Source: an uncultured Gammaproteobacteria bacterium
GTDB taxonomy: Bacteria > Pseudomonadota > Gammaproteobacteria > Arenicellales > Poriferihabitantaceae
Assembly (NCBI GenBank): GCA_947259885.1
Contig: CAMYNW010000010.1
Coordinates: forward strand, 62,001-126,000
Reading direction: 5' to 3'
DNA length: 64,000 nt
Shown here: piece after piece, positions 8,666 through 18,260 of the stretch
Position numbering within the stretch: position 1 is the stretch's first letter
How the letters are laid out: each line of letters opens with the position of its first letter
Translations under genes and position numbers: made by a program
The notes under the pieces: model-generated
Database searches by the model: none
What the model was told of the DNA's origin: nothing
Seen by the model: only the letters and a program-made list of their open reading frames with translations

Positions 8666-10105
8666 CTAACCCCATGGCAAGGAGAACGTCTTAACGTTGG
8701 TGTAACTTGCCATTGCTTCGATCACGCCCTCTTTGTAACCGAGCCCCGAGTCCTTGATGCCGCCAAAGGGTGACATTTCGATTCGATATCCCGGTACTTC
8801 CCATATGTTCACAGTTCCGGTCTTGAGCTGATGAACGAATTGATTGATATAGTCGAGTCGGTTGGTGCAGACGCCTGATGAAAGGCCGAATGCGGTCGAA
8901 TTAGCGACATCGACAGCGTGATCGGCATCGCGCACGCGGATAATGGGGATGGGTGGCCCAAAGGTTTCTTCCATAACCAGTTCGCAATCGGCTGCGACGT
9001 GGTCGAGCACGGTCGGAGAATATACTGCACCCTGCCGGTCATTTCCATAAAGCAACGAGGCACCTTTTTCGATCGCATCGTTAACGCGGTTTTGAAAAAG
9101 TATTGCGGCCTCTTTATTGATTACAGTTCCCACATCGGTTTCCGCATCCATAGGGTCACCGTACTTCAGCTTTGCGGCCTTTTCTGCTACCAGGGCGGCA
9201 AACTCATCTGCAATCGAATCAATGGCCAGTACGCGTTTAACCGCGGTACAGCGCTGTCCGGAATTTTTGGTTGCTCCAGCTACGGCCATTTCTGCGGCTT
9301 TATCCAGGTCAGCGTCTTCCATAATGATCAGGGGCGAATTCCCGCCAAGCTCAAGGACTGTGCGCCGGTAGCCGGCGTGATTCGCTATATATTTTCCTAC
9401 CCGCACGCTGCCTGTGAAAGTAATCAGATCAATATTTGGATTGGTGATCATCTCATCGCCTATATCTTCCGGCAGGCCGGTAACGATGGACAGCATTTCG
9501 GGAGGCAATCCGGCTTCATACAGGACATCTGCCAGCAGCAGGGCGGTTAATGGGGTCAGCTCTGTTGGTTTTCCTACCATGCAGTTATTGGTCGCGATCG
9601 CGGGTGCAATTTTGTGGGAGATCATATTCAATGGATGATTGAACGGAGTGATCGCCGAGATCGCGTTAAGCGGCTCACGCTGAGTAAAAATCTTACGTTG
9701 TTTGCCGTGCGGTGTGAGGTCGCAGGAAAAAATCTGCCCGTCGTCTTTAATACAGAGTTGACCCGCAAGACTGAACACATCAAAGGCGCGACCTACTTCA
9801 TACAAACTGTCCTTTTTACTGAGTCCGCTCTCTGCAGTAATCAGATCGGAGATTTGCTCTTTTTTAGCAACCAGAATGTGCGCGGTCTTGCTCAAAATCT
9901 GCTGGCGCTCGTATCTGCTCAGAGTTGGTTGGTAGGCGGCGGCTATGTCGAATGCCTTTGCCACCTGGGCTCGGCTGGCTCTTGGCACTGTGCCCACTAC
10001 CTTGTTAGTGAATGGATTAAAAACCTCGATGGATTTGCCGGTGTCGCCGTCTACTTTGTCTCCGGCAATACGCATTTTTTCCTGGATCATGGTGGTGTCA
10101 AGCAT
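8666..10105 (-). CDS. phnY: Phosphonoacetaldehyde dehydrogenase
   Basis: A 479-residue aldehyde dehydrogenase that would oxidise phosphonoacetaldehyde to phosphonoacetate with NAD+. The catalytic Cys286 lies in [12 protein letters not shown] and the general base Glu252 in VLELGGNSP; the cofactor-binding TFTGSVRVG is present. The N-terminal [18 protein letters not shown] and the overall length resemble Sinorhizobium PhnY. The gene starts 5 bp after the phnA stop, which fixes the pathway assignment. Other ALDH substrates are possible from sequence alone but unlikely in this context. Confidence 0.9.
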   Translation of the reverse strand: MLDTTMIQEKMRIAGDKVDGDTGKSIEVFNPFTNKVVGTVPRASRAQVAKAFDIAAAYQPTLSRYERQQILSKTAHILVAKKEQISDLITAESGLSKKDSLYEVGRAFDVFSLAGQLCIKDDGQIFSCDLTPHGKQRKIFTQREPLNAISAITPFNHPLNMISHKIAPAIATNNCMVGKPTELTPLTALLLADVLYEAGLPPEMLSIVTGLPEDIGDEMITNPNIDLITFTGSVRVGKYIANHAGYRRTVLELGGNSPLIIMEDADLDKAAEMAVAGATKNSGQRCTAVKRVLAIDSIADEFAALVAEKAAKLKYGDPMDAETDVGTVINKEAAILFQNRVNDAIEKGASLLYGNDRQGAVYSPTVLDHVAADCELVMEETFGPPIPIIRVRDADHAVDVANSTAFGLSSGVCTNRLDYINQFVHQLKTGTVNIWEVPGYRIEMSPFGGIKDSGLGYKEGVIEAMASYTNVKTFSLPWG

Positions 10106-10110
10106 GATGG

Positions 10111-11364
10111 TTAGTGTGTGGTGTGGTTAAGCGCAATATCAAATACGTCGAAGTTGCGCAGGTTGTTGCGGTTTTCAATGCCACTTACGGCTCGATTAAA
10201 GATCAGTGGCACCTGTTGCTCGCTTACACCACCGTGGGAACGAAGAGGTACTTCAAGGCCCGACAGATCGTGACGCCCTTCGCTCGTTCCGATCACACAG
10301 TGTGTCTTGGAAACCAGGATGATATCGCCCATGCGGTCTTTAGCGAGTTCGAATTCATCGCATCCTTGCTGGTTGGTATAGACCGCTTCCATTCCCTCAA
10401 CCGCAGTCAGCTTTTCAATCAGTGCAGATTGGTCGACACCTGGCTCAAGGTAAACCGTGGCATAGGATCCGAGGGCGCCGTGATGCACCACGTAGGGATC
10501 CGTGATCGGCAAAATCACTCTGGATTTTTCAGGCCCGATCAATTCATCAAGTAGATCCTGTAAGTAAATAACGTTAGGTGTTCCGTCCGCATTATGCTTT
10601 GCATTCATACCGTGGTCGGCTGTCATTCCAATGACCGCTCCCAGAGCGTCGAGCTGTTCCCAGTAACTGTCCATCATCGCGTAAAACGCATTGGCGCCGT
10701 CGCTGCCGGGCGCGAACTTATGTTGAATATAATCCGTGGTCGACAAATACATGATATCCGGGCGAACTGTTTCCATTAGCTTAACCCCTGCGGCAAAGAT
10801 GAACTCTGACAGCTCCGCGCTATATACTGACGGCAGCGGCTTCCCCACCATATCAAGAACGTTTTCGATACCGTTCTCTTCAATTGACACCTGATCTGCT
10901 TTTTCGGAAGAAAAGCAGATCGCGGCGTCTTGTCCAATTTTAAGTTCGTTGCCAAGCAATCGTCTTAGCTTGTCTTTAGCAGTGATGATTGCTATTTTTG
11001 CTCCGCCATCCTGAAATGCCTTGAATACCGTCGGAGTGCGCAGAAGTGAAGGTTCATTCATCATCACTTCCACATCGTTTTGCCGATCGTAGTAGAAATT
11101 CCCGCAAATACCATGCACCGATGGGGGTACACCGGTAACGATTGAAAGGTTATTCGGATTAGTGAAGCTCGGGACCACGCATTTGGCCCGCAGATCACTT
11201 CCGGAGTTTTCAACCAGTTTCTGCATCCATGGCATCACGCCTGCTGCGATGGCCTGCTCGATATAGTCTGGCTCGGAGCCATCTATACATACAATTACGA
11301 CTGGAGCGTCGGGCCAGCGATAGGTGCGATCATTCACCTGAATGGTACGGTTGTCAGTAGCCAT
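10111..11364 (-). CDS. phnA: Phosphonoacetate hydrolase
   Basis: A 417-residue enzyme of the alkaline phosphatase superfamily that cleaves the C-P bond of phosphonoacetate to acetate and phosphate using two zinc ions. Asp28 (VCIDGSEPD) and the nucleophile Thr68 (VPSFTNPNN) are in place, as are [18 protein letters not shown] and the C-terminal GRHDLSG with further metal ligands. Thr68 has the same number as in the Sinorhizobium enzyme. It is the first gene of phnA-phnY, transcribed away from the LysR gene. This hydrolase replaces the PhnX phosphonatase route: no phnX was found in the window. Confidence 0.93.
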   Translation of the reverse strand: MATDNRTIQVNDRTYRWPDAPVVIVCIDGSEPDYIEQAIAAGVMPWMQKLVENSGSDLRAKCVVPSFTNPNNLSIVTGVPPSVHGICGNFYYDRQNDVEVMMNEPSLLRTPTVFKAFQDGGAKIAIITAKDKLRRLLGNELKIGQDAAICFSSEKADQVSIEENGIENVLDMVGKPLPSVYSAELSEFIFAAGVKLMETVRPDIMYLSTTDYIQHKFAPGSDGANAFYAMMDSYWEQLDALGAVIGMTADHGMNAKHNADGTPNVIYLQDLLDELIGPEKSRVILPITDPYVVHHGALGSYATVYLEPGVDQSALIEKLTAVEGMEAVYTNQQGCDEFELAKDRMGDIILVSKTHCVIGTSEGRHDLSGLEVPLRSHGGVSEQQVPLIFNRAVSGIENRNNLRNFDVFDIALNHTTH

Positions 11365-11432
11365 AGAAAATCAACGAAAAATTTCGGGTGGGGCGCCAAT
11401 TATAGAGATTTAGGTTCGTAGAGGTAAAATCG

Positions 11433-11445
11433 ATATCTCAGATAT
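11433..11445. promoter_or_regulatory. Palindrome upstream of phnA
   Basis: ATATCTCAGATAT is a palindrome with 6-bp arms in the 97 bp between the LysR stop and the phnA start, 69 bp before the phnA ATG. It could be the LysR regulator's site for phnAY. It shares only short AT-rich words with the operator at 12377-12400, so the assignment is weak. Confidence 0.3.
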
Positions 11446-11461
11446 GTTGTATAAATCATGC

Positions 11462-12364
11462 CTATGCTAATCCGGTATTGATGCTGCCTGTTTCGATCGC
11501 GTCTGAAACCATGTCAATAAAGGCGTGAATCGGCTGCTCCTGGTGGCGCTCATGCAGGGTGATAATGTATTCCGAATTCAGCAGCTCGGCATCTTTGACC
11601 TGGAGCGTATGAAACCGAGTGTCGGTGCCGAGCTCAGCTGCGGAAACGATGCCAATCCCGAGCCCAGCCGCAACCGCTTCTCTTACGCCTTCTCTGCTGC
11701 CGATCTGCATGAGATTATTCAGTTTCAATTCGGCATCGTTAAGCGCCTGCTCGAATATGGATCGAGTATGCGAACCTTTCTCACGCAGAATTACTCTCTG
11801 GCTGACGATTTCTTCGAGGGACACAGAACGGCGGCTTGACCAAAGATGGTCCTGGTTAACGAATGCGACCAGCCGACCAGGCTGCAGTTGCAGTACTTCG
11901 AGTCGTGGTCCGCCTTCCGGTACGTTAGCAAGAATCGCAATATCGCACCGCTGAGACTGCAACCACTTAAGCAGTTCAGCTGAATTTCCGTAGCGAATAG
12001 AAATCTGTACACCCGGATACCGGCGCTGGTAGGCGGCCAGCAGTGGAGTAATGATATAGGGCGAATCTGCACCTACGGTGAGTTCCCCTTCGCTTAATCC
12101 TTTGGCGGCGAGAAACAGTTGCTCTACCTCCTGTTCGGCGCGAAACACTTTACGGGTGATCTCAAAGGTGCTCTGACCAAGATCCGTTAAGTCGACCTTT
12201 CGTCCATAACGGGTAAATAGCTTGATCCGGTATCGATCTTCGAGTTCACGAACCTGTCCGGAAAGGGTAGGCTGGGTCACGTGCAGCGCCTCGGCTGCTC
12301 TGGTAAAGCTCCCATGCACGGCAACGGCATGAAAAGCTCGGAGGTGGGTATGTGAGATTGGCAA
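11462..12364 (-). CDS. phnR: LysR-family regulator of phosphonate catabolism
   Basis: A 300-residue LysR-type regulator. The N-terminal winged HTH covers about residues 3-62 (FHAVAVHGSFTRAAEALHV, then TQPTLSGQVRELEDR) and the effector-binding domain about 90-295. It lies between phnA and phnW, the position and family of the aminoethylphosphonate-associated LysR regulators (PhnR type). The co-inducer is probably AEP or a pathway intermediate. It is divergent from phnW across 126 bp that hold an inverted repeat, and it precedes phnAY on the same strand, so it may control both units and itself. Confidence 0.82.
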   Translation of the reverse strand: MPISHTHLRAFHAVAVHGSFTRAAEALHVTQPTLSGQVRELEDRYRIKLFTRYGRKVDLTDLGQSTFEITRKVFRAEQEVEQLFLAAKGLSEGELTVGADSPYIITPLLAAYQRRYPGVQISIRYGNSAELLKWLQSQRCDIAILANVPEGGPRLEVLQLQPGRLVAFVNQDHLWSSRRSVSLEEIVSQRVILREKGSHTRSIFEQALNDAELKLNNLMQIGSREGVREAVAAGLGIGIVSAAELGTDTRFHTLQVKDAELLNSEYIITLHERHQEQPIHAFIDMVSDAIETGSINTGLA

Positions 12365-12376
12365 ATTCTATTTGAA

Positions 12377-12400
12377 TTATCAATGATATCGATTTGATAA
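12377..12400. promoter_or_regulatory. Candidate LysR operator between phnR and phnW
   Basis: TTATCAA and TTGATAA form a perfect 7-bp inverted repeat with a 10-bp spacer that is itself near-palindromic. It is flanked by two direct copies of CTATTTGAA (12368-12376 and 12404-12412). The dyad fits the T-N11-A pattern of LysR sites. It lies 12 bp before the phnR start and 90 bp before the phnW start, so one site could autoregulate phnR and activate phnW. Confidence 0.55.
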
Positions 12401-12490
12401 ATACTATTTGAAGGCGTTATAAATAGCAATCCAGTTATCTTTGAGTCACCTTAACCGCAGGTTCGCACTAATCCGCACTCCAAACAATCT

Positions 12491-13630
12491 ATGACCACAC
12501 CACAATCCGCTGCCTCCGAGACTGGCGATCCACTACTGTTGACGCCGGGACCTTTGACCACCTCTGCTACCGTCAAACAGGCCATGTTGCATGACTATGG
12601 GTCCAGGGATGATTATTTTATTGATTTGAATGCTCGGGTTCTGGATCGGCTGGTAGCTATCGTAAATGGTGAGGGAACCCATGTCGCGGTGCCGCTGCAG
12701 GGCAGTGGGACCTTTGTCGTAGAAGCTATGATTGGCTGCTTCGTGCCGACGACAGGCAAGCTGCTACTGTGTATTAACGGCGCTTATGGAAAACGTATCG
12801 CCAAGATTTGCGACTACTATAAGCGTCAATATGTGACGCAGGAGAGTGCAGAGGACCAACCAGTCGATCCGGTGTTAATCGATAAGACGCTGGAATCCGA
12901 TGACGATATTACCCATGTCGCGGTCGTGCATACGGAAACTACCTCGGGAATTCTAAACCCAATCGAAAAAATTTCTGCAGTTGTCGAGAAACATGATCGA
13001 GGTCTGCTGATTGACTCTATGAGCGCTTTTGGTGCGATGCCTTTAGATGCGAAAGAGACCCGCTTTGATGCAGTAGTTGCATCCAGCAATAAATGTCTCG
13101 AGGGAGCACCCGGCTTGGGATTCTGCATTGCTAGAGAAGAAGCATTGAGCCAGACGCAAGGCAATTCGCCATCACTTAGTCTCGATCTTTATGATCAGTG
13201 GCAGGCGATGCAAAAGAATCGGCAGTGGCGGTTCACTCCACCCACGCATGTTCTGCTTGCATTTGACCAGGCGCTAAATGAATTCGATCAGGAGGGAGGT
13301 GTAACGGGCCGCGGAGGGCGTTATCGAGACAACTGCGCTGTACTCGTTGAAGGCATGCGCGACATGGGGTTTCGCACTTTGCTTCCAGATGGGCTGCAAG
13401 CCCCGAATATTGTGACTTTCCATATGCCGGAAGACAACAGGTTCGACTTCGATCAATTTTACGATGCGATGCGGACCCAGGGCTATGTGATATATCCAGG
13501 CAAACTGACCGTGGCCGATAGTTTCCGAATGGGATGTATAGGCCGGCTCGGTCAGGCCGACATGAAAGGCGCTCTGGCCGCGGTGCGCTATGCGCTGGAA
13601 CAATTTGGCATTGAAGGAATAATAACCTGA
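12491..13630 (+). CDS. phnW: 2-Aminoethylphosphonate-pyruvate transaminase
   Basis: A 379-residue fold-type I PLP enzyme that moves the amino group of AEP to pyruvate, giving phosphonoacetaldehyde and alanine. The PLP lysine is Lys201 in VVASSNKCLEGAPG, the PLP-ring Asp175 lies in LLIDSMSAFG, and the N-terminal LLLTPGPLTTSATVKQAM with HDYGSRDD is characteristic of PhnW. The length matches the family. No clear Shine-Dalgarno precedes ATG 12491, but the next ATG would remove conserved sequence. It leads an operon with the Na/Pi transporter, 40 bp downstream. Confidence 0.93.
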   Translation: MTTPQSAASETGDPLLLTPGPLTTSATVKQAMLHDYGSRDDYFIDLNARVLDRLVAIVNGEGTHVAVPLQGSGTFVVEAMIGCFVPTTGKLLLCINGAYGKRIAKICDYYKRQYVTQESAEDQPVDPVLIDKTLESDDDITHVAVVHTETTSGILNPIEKISAVVEKHDRGLLIDSMSAFGAMPLDAKETRFDAVVASSNKCLEGAPGLGFCIAREEALSQTQGNSPSLSLDLYDQWQAMQKNRQWRFTPPTHVLLAFDQALNEFDQEGGVTGRGGRYRDNCAVLVEGMRDMGFRTLLPDGLQAPNIVTFHMPEDNRFDFDQFYDAMRTQGYVIYPGKLTVADSFRMGCIGRLGQADMKGALAAVRYALEQFGIEGIIT

Positions 13631-13670
13631 GGGTTCCCTGGCCGCGGCAGATCGGCCACAATCAACGGAT

Positions 13671-15293
13671 ATGCAACCTACCGACTCCGTACTGCCTCTG
13701 CTGATCAACATAGCGGGCAGTGTATGCCTGTTGTTGTGGGGTAGCTTCACGGTTCGGTCGAGCGTTGAGCGCGCATTTGCCTCAAGGCTCAACCAACTGG
13801 TCTCGAGAGCATCTACTGCTTCATTTGCTGCGGTCACAGCAGGTTTGGCGGCAGCAATAGTCATGCAAAGTGCGACCGCCACCATTTTGCTTTCGACTTC
13901 GCTGATCAGTGCAGGGACTTTGTCTCTTACCTCAGCGATAGGTGTAGTGCTTGGCGCGGATCTTGGATCTGTCATTGCCGCAAGAATCCTGTTTATCGAC
14001 CTGTCGCTGCTACCGCCATTGCTATTGATCGCCGGGATCACTCTGCACTTGCTGTCTTCGACCTGGCGCAGGCGTTACCTCGGTCGAATCCTCGTCGGGC
14101 TTGGTCTGATGTTGATGGCCATACTTTGGATCAAGCAGATCATTACGCCATTGACAGCTACGCCACTTCCACCAGACTGGTTGAGCGTGCTCAGTTCGGT
14201 GCCGTGGTTTTCTCTGCTGGTGTTTGCAATACTCACCTGGTTTGCCCACTCAAGTGTTGCAGTTGTATTGGTCATTGCGGCTCTGGATCAAAGCGGATTA
14301 CTGCCGTTGTCGCTTAGTGTCCCGATGCTGCTTGGCGCTAACATCGGTGCCGGTTTGATTGCGTTACCCATGGTCGGTGGACGCGAAACTGGCCCTCGGG
14401 CGGTGGTGTTGTGTAACCTTGGGCTGCGCATTTCAATGGCTGTTGCGCTGCTACTTGTTCTGCCTTGGGCTCTCGAGTATCCAATTTTTTTAACTGCAAC
14501 CCCAGGCGCTAGGATCGTTCTTCTACATATTGTATTTAACTTGCTGTTAGTCATTTTGTTTGTGCCTATAGCAGGTGGACTTGTCAATGCATTACATCGA
14601 TGGCTACAAAGACGAGCCGAGGGGCACGATTCCGTCGCGATCAATGAAGCTGGTTCAGGCCTGGATCCCGCGCTGATCACCAAGCCACGACAGGCTTTAG
14701 CCAGTGCCAAAAGAGAAGCGTTTCGACTCGGCGATATCACTGAGAATATTTTCGCGCAAGCGCTGGATATGTTTCAAGCAACGGATCAATCTCAGATCCA
14801 TCATCTGATAGCCGCTGATCACGAAATTAATGTTCGAAATAAGGCCATTCTTCGTTATCTGTCCGATGTCAGGCACCACGTAAAGTCTCCTGAACAGGAG
14901 CAGGAACTTGATCATGTTCTGCATTTCGCCTCCACCATGGAGAATATCGGTGACACTATTTCTCACGATATTTCTCGACTTGCATTGAAGCGCCTCGAGC
15001 GAGGGGTGACATTTTCCGCGGTCGGCCTCGAAGAGATTACCGTAATACACCAGGAAGTTCTAAAGTTACTTCGCGATGAGATTAATCGATTTGCTTCGGG
15101 AGTTGTTTCCAAGCCAGCAAAGACGCGCAAAGTTGTGGAAAATATTCGAGCGCTGTGTACCGTGAGTGTGACCCAGCACAGGATTCGACTAAGTGAATAT
15201 AAATCACGAAGTATCGGCTCGAGCTCTATTCATCAGGACATGGTTAGAGATCTATTACAAATAGCTCTGTTGCTTGAGCACAGTCCCGGCTGA
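13671..15293 (+). CDS. nptA: Na+/phosphate cotransporter-family protein with PhoU-like tail
   Basis: A 540-residue inner-membrane protein with two Na/Pi cotransporter repeats, each carrying a QSA/QSS-like core (AAIVMQSATATILLSTSLIS near residue 65 and FAHSSVAVVLVIAALDQSG near 195), and a C-terminal cytosolic PhoU-like helical domain (about 340-535). Bacterial relatives such as E. coli YjbB are reported to export phosphate. Directly behind phnW, a role in removing the phosphate freed from AEP, or in keeping the sodium/phosphate balance, is inferred; import is the alternative. Its start is ATG 13671. Confidence 0.82.
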   Translation: MQPTDSVLPLLINIAGSVCLLLWGSFTVRSSVERAFASRLNQLVSRASTASFAAVTAGLAAAIVMQSATATILLSTSLISAGTLSLTSAIGVVLGADLGSVIAARILFIDLSLLPPLLLIAGITLHLLSSTWRRRYLGRILVGLGLMLMAILWIKQIITPLTATPLPPDWLSVLSSVPWFSLLVFAILTWFAHSSVAVVLVIAALDQSGLLPLSLSVPMLLGANIGAGLIALPMVGGRETGPRAVVLCNLGLRISMAVALLLVLPWALEYPIFLTATPGARIVLLHIVFNLLLVILFVPIAGGLVNALHRWLQRRAEGHDSVAINEAGSGLDPALITKPRQALASAKREAFRLGDITENIFAQALDMFQATDQSQIHHLIAADHEINVRNKAILRYLSDVRHHVKSPEQEQELDHVLHFASTMENIGDTISHDISRLALKRLERGVTFSAVGLEEITVIHQEVLKLLRDEINRFASGVVSKPAKTRKVVENIRALCTVSVTQHRIRLSEYKSRSIGSSSIHQDMVRDLLQIALLLEHSPG

Positions 15294-15449
15294 ACAGTTT
15301 GCTGTGTCTAAAAATTGTTGTCCCAGATTAATTGTGGTAAGCATGTTATTTGGTAACGCTATTATCTCTTTTTGCTGAACCCTGCATTGCACTAGAATTC
15401 ACACCTATCCGGCGTTGATAACCGTTAACTTTATTCGAGAACCTCTACA

Positions 15450-17909
15450 ATGAGTATTCAACTACCTGCGAAAGCCAGCGCTGTCGTCATTGGTGGCGGC
15501 GTAACCGGATCCAGCGTGGCCTATCATCTGGCGAAACTGGGCTGGACCGATGTGGTGCAGCTTGAGCGCAAGCAGTTTAGCTGCGGGACCACCTGGCATG
15601 CGGCCGGCTTGATTGGCACCATGCGGGCCAATGAAAATCACGCCAAGCTGGCGGAGTACTCGATGTCAATTCTTACCCAGCTTGAGCAGGAGACGGGGCA
15701 ATCCACCGGATTTCGTCAAGTCGGTTCGCTTTCGATCGCACACAGTGATGCTCGGTTCGAGGAATTGAAACGTGTGGCTTCAATGAACAATGTTTTCGGT
15801 GTGACCCAGGTCGACATTTTGACGCCTTCAGAGATAAAAGCAGTTTACCCGTTGCTGGAAACGAGCGACTTACTAGGGGGTAGTTGGGTGCCCCACGACG
15901 GCTATGCCAGCCCGGTGGATGTCACCATGGCATTTGTTAAAGGCGCGCGCAAGTTGGGAGCGCAGTGTATTGAGGGTGTGACCGTTGCAGATGTTGTAGT
16001 TAAAGACGGCCGTGTGTGCGGCGTCACTACTGACCATGGAGATATTGAAACAGACTATATTGTTAATTGCGCCGGGATGTGGGCCCGCAATCTAGGCAAA
16101 CAATCCGGCGTAAATATTCCACTGCACGCTTGTGAGCACTACTATGCAGTGACCGAAAAGCTGGATGATCTGCCAGATGACTTGCCGGTCATGCGTGACC
16201 ATGATCGCTGTGCTTACTACAAGCAGGATGCTGGCAGCTTACTGGTTGGCGCTTTCGAGAAAAATGCACGGGCATGGGGCCAAAACGGCATCCCGCAGGA
16301 TTTTTGTTTTGACGAATTGGAAGGGCATATGGAGGAGCAGTTGATGCCGGTACTTGAAGACGCCATGGCGAGGGTACCCCGGTTGCAGGAAACTGGCTGG
16401 CGCAAATTTTTCTGCGGCCCAGAGAGCTTTACTCCGGATGATCAGTTTCACATAGGTGAAGCCCCTGAAGTAAACAATTACTTCGTCGCGGCTGGTCTTA
16501 ACTCCATTGGGATTCAGAGTTCAGGTGGGCTCGGTAAGGCGTTGGCGGAATGGGTCATCGAAGGCCATCCACCGCTTGATCTGTGGGGCAATGACATTCG
16601 TCGCATGTACCCATTCCAGGGCACCCAGTATTACCTTGAGAATCGGGTAACTGAGACCCTCGGTCTGCTTTACGACAATCATTACCCCTATCGGCAAATG
16701 GAGACCGCTCGAGATATCAGACATTCACCGGTTCACGAGCGTCTGCTAGATCGTGGCGCTTGTTTTGGCGAAGCCGCAGGTTGGGAACGGCCAAACTGGT
16801 TTGCGCCACAGGGGGTTGAACCAAAGTACGAATACAGCTTTGGAAAACAGAACTGGTTCGAATACTCAGCGTCGGAACATCGCAAGGCACGGGAAGGTGT
16901 GGTGTTGTTTGACCAAAGCAGCTTTTCAAAATATCTCGTCCAGGGGCGGGATAGTCTCCGGATATTGCAGCGCATCAGTAGCGCGAATATGGACGTGGCG
17001 CCCGGTAAAATGGTCTATACCCACTGGTTAAACGAGCGTGGCGGAATTGAAGCAGACCTGACGGTTACTCGGCTTTCTGAAAATGAGTTTTTCGTAGTCA
17101 GCGGTGCCGCGGTTAGTGGTAAAGATATGAACTGGTTGCGACGTCATATTCCGCATGACACGCACTGTATTGCGAACGATGTAACTAACGCCTGGTCGGT
17201 GTTTGGTGTCATGGGACCCGACAGCCGGGCGATGCTTGCCGATGCCATACAGTATGATTTTTCGACCGAACATTTTCCCTTTGGCGCAGTGGCGGAGGTT
17301 GAAGTCGGCGGCGTGGTAGGGCGTGCGGCAAGGGTATCCTACGTGGGAGAACTCGGTTGGGAAATTTACCTCCCTGTAGATCAGGCGCGGCATGGATTTG
17401 ACTGGCTGGTACAGAAAGGTGCGTCACATGGGTTAAAAATGGCTGGAATGCATGCATTGGATTCATGTCGGATAGAGAAGAAGTTTGTTCACCTTGGCCA
17501 TGATATCGGTGATGAAGATACGCCGCTGGAATGCGGCCTTGGATTTGTCTGTGACATGAGCAAGGACATAGCGTTTATCGGGCATAAGGCCATCGCCAAA
17601 CAGAAGGAAACGGGTGCCTGGAAGGGCAAACGACTGGTGCAGTTCCTGCTGCAGGATCCTGAAATCATGCTTTACCATCACGAGCCGATCCTGCGAGACG
17701 GAAAAATGGTGGGCCATCTGACCTCGGGAAACTACGGTCACACCCTGGGTGGGTCAGTGGGACTGGGCTATGTTTATGAAGAGGACGGTGTCGATCTTGA
17801 CTATATCGAGTCAGGTAAATTTGAAATAGAGGTAGGTGGTGTTGCCATTGCCGCAACTGCAAGTCTATCCGCAATGTATGATCCGAAAGCAGAGCGCATG
17901 AGGGTCTAA
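15450..17909 (+). CDS. Dimethylglycine/sarcosine-dehydrogenase-like FAD and folate enzyme
   Basis: An 819-residue protein with an N-terminal DAO-type FAD domain (about 1-370), a FAO_M linker (370-430) and a GcvT/aminomethyltransferase half (430-815). The dinucleotide motif is VVIGGGVTGSSVAYHL. His50 in CGTTWHAAGL corresponds to the histidine that holds FAD covalently in dimethylglycine and sarcosine dehydrogenases. The family oxidises an N-methyl group and passes the one-carbon unit to tetrahydrofolate. Substrate candidates are dimethylglycine, sarcosine or another N-methyl compound. It stands alone, with GAGAACC as a weak ribosome site before ATG 15450. A link to the Tmm product pathway is possible but not shown. 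Confidence 0.82.
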   Translation: MSIQLPAKASAVVIGGGVTGSSVAYHLAKLGWTDVVQLERKQFSCGTTWHAAGLIGTMRANENHAKLAEYSMSILTQLEQETGQSTGFRQVGSLSIAHSDARFEELKRVASMNNVFGVTQVDILTPSEIKAVYPLLETSDLLGGSWVPHDGYASPVDVTMAFVKGARKLGAQCIEGVTVADVVVKDGRVCGVTTDHGDIETDYIVNCAGMWARNLGKQSGVNIPLHACEHYYAVTEKLDDLPDDLPVMRDHDRCAYYKQDAGSLLVGAFEKNARAWGQNGIPQDFCFDELEGHMEEQLMPVLEDAMARVPRLQETGWRKFFCGPESFTPDDQFHIGEAPEVNNYFVAAGLNSIGIQSSGGLGKALAEWVIEGHPPLDLWGNDIRRMYPFQGTQYYLENRVTETLGLLYDNHYPYRQMETARDIRHSPVHERLLDRGACFGEAAGWERPNWFAPQGVEPKYEYSFGKQNWFEYSASEHRKAREGVVLFDQSSFSKYLVQGRDSLRILQRISSANMDVAPGKMVYTHWLNERGGIEADLTVTRLSENEFFVVSGAAVSGKDMNWLRRHIPHDTHCIANDVTNAWSVFGVMGPDSRAMLADAIQYDFSTEHFPFGAVAEVEVGGVVGRAARVSYVGELGWEIYLPVDQARHGFDWLVQKGASHGLKMAGMHALDSCRIEKKFVHLGHDIGDEDTPLECGLGFVCDMSKDIAFIGHKAIAKQKETGAWKGKRLVQFLLQDPEIMLYHHEPILRDGKMVGHLTSGNYGHTLGGSVGLGYVYEEDGVDLDYIESGKFEIEVGGVAIAATASLSAMYDPKAERMRV

Positions 17910-18260
17910 TGCCCGCTGATGAATTATGCGGTAATGAATCAAAAATTCGATGCACGGCTAAAACGCTAAGCGGAGACTAGAAAGATAGGCCTGACCCGCG
18001 CAACTGAATAGGGCACTACGCGAAAAATTGACGCTAAGAATACCGTCAGCAGTGGGCGGGCGGCGTGCGCGCGGGACAAGATAAATGAAAAGGCGATGCT
18101 TGCAACAATCAACAATATGAAAAGGCTTACCCAGAGTCAGATTGCTGGGAAGAAGAACAGGTCGGACTGATCTGTTAGTTGCTCTGAAAAATTAACAGGT
18201 TTCACCGTTCCGTTACACAACTGCGTTTGTCTGGGAGATATTGGATAAAAAAATGGCCTT
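17910..18260. other. Intergenic stretch with a short hydrophobic minus-strand frame
   Basis: No conserved gene is seen. On the minus strand, between an in-frame TGA near 18143 and a TAG near 17967, lies an open stretch of about 57 codons with a hydrophobic run (LFILLIVASIAFSFILS). It has no good start and no recognisable family. It could be the relic of a membrane protein or chance. Confidence 0.25.
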
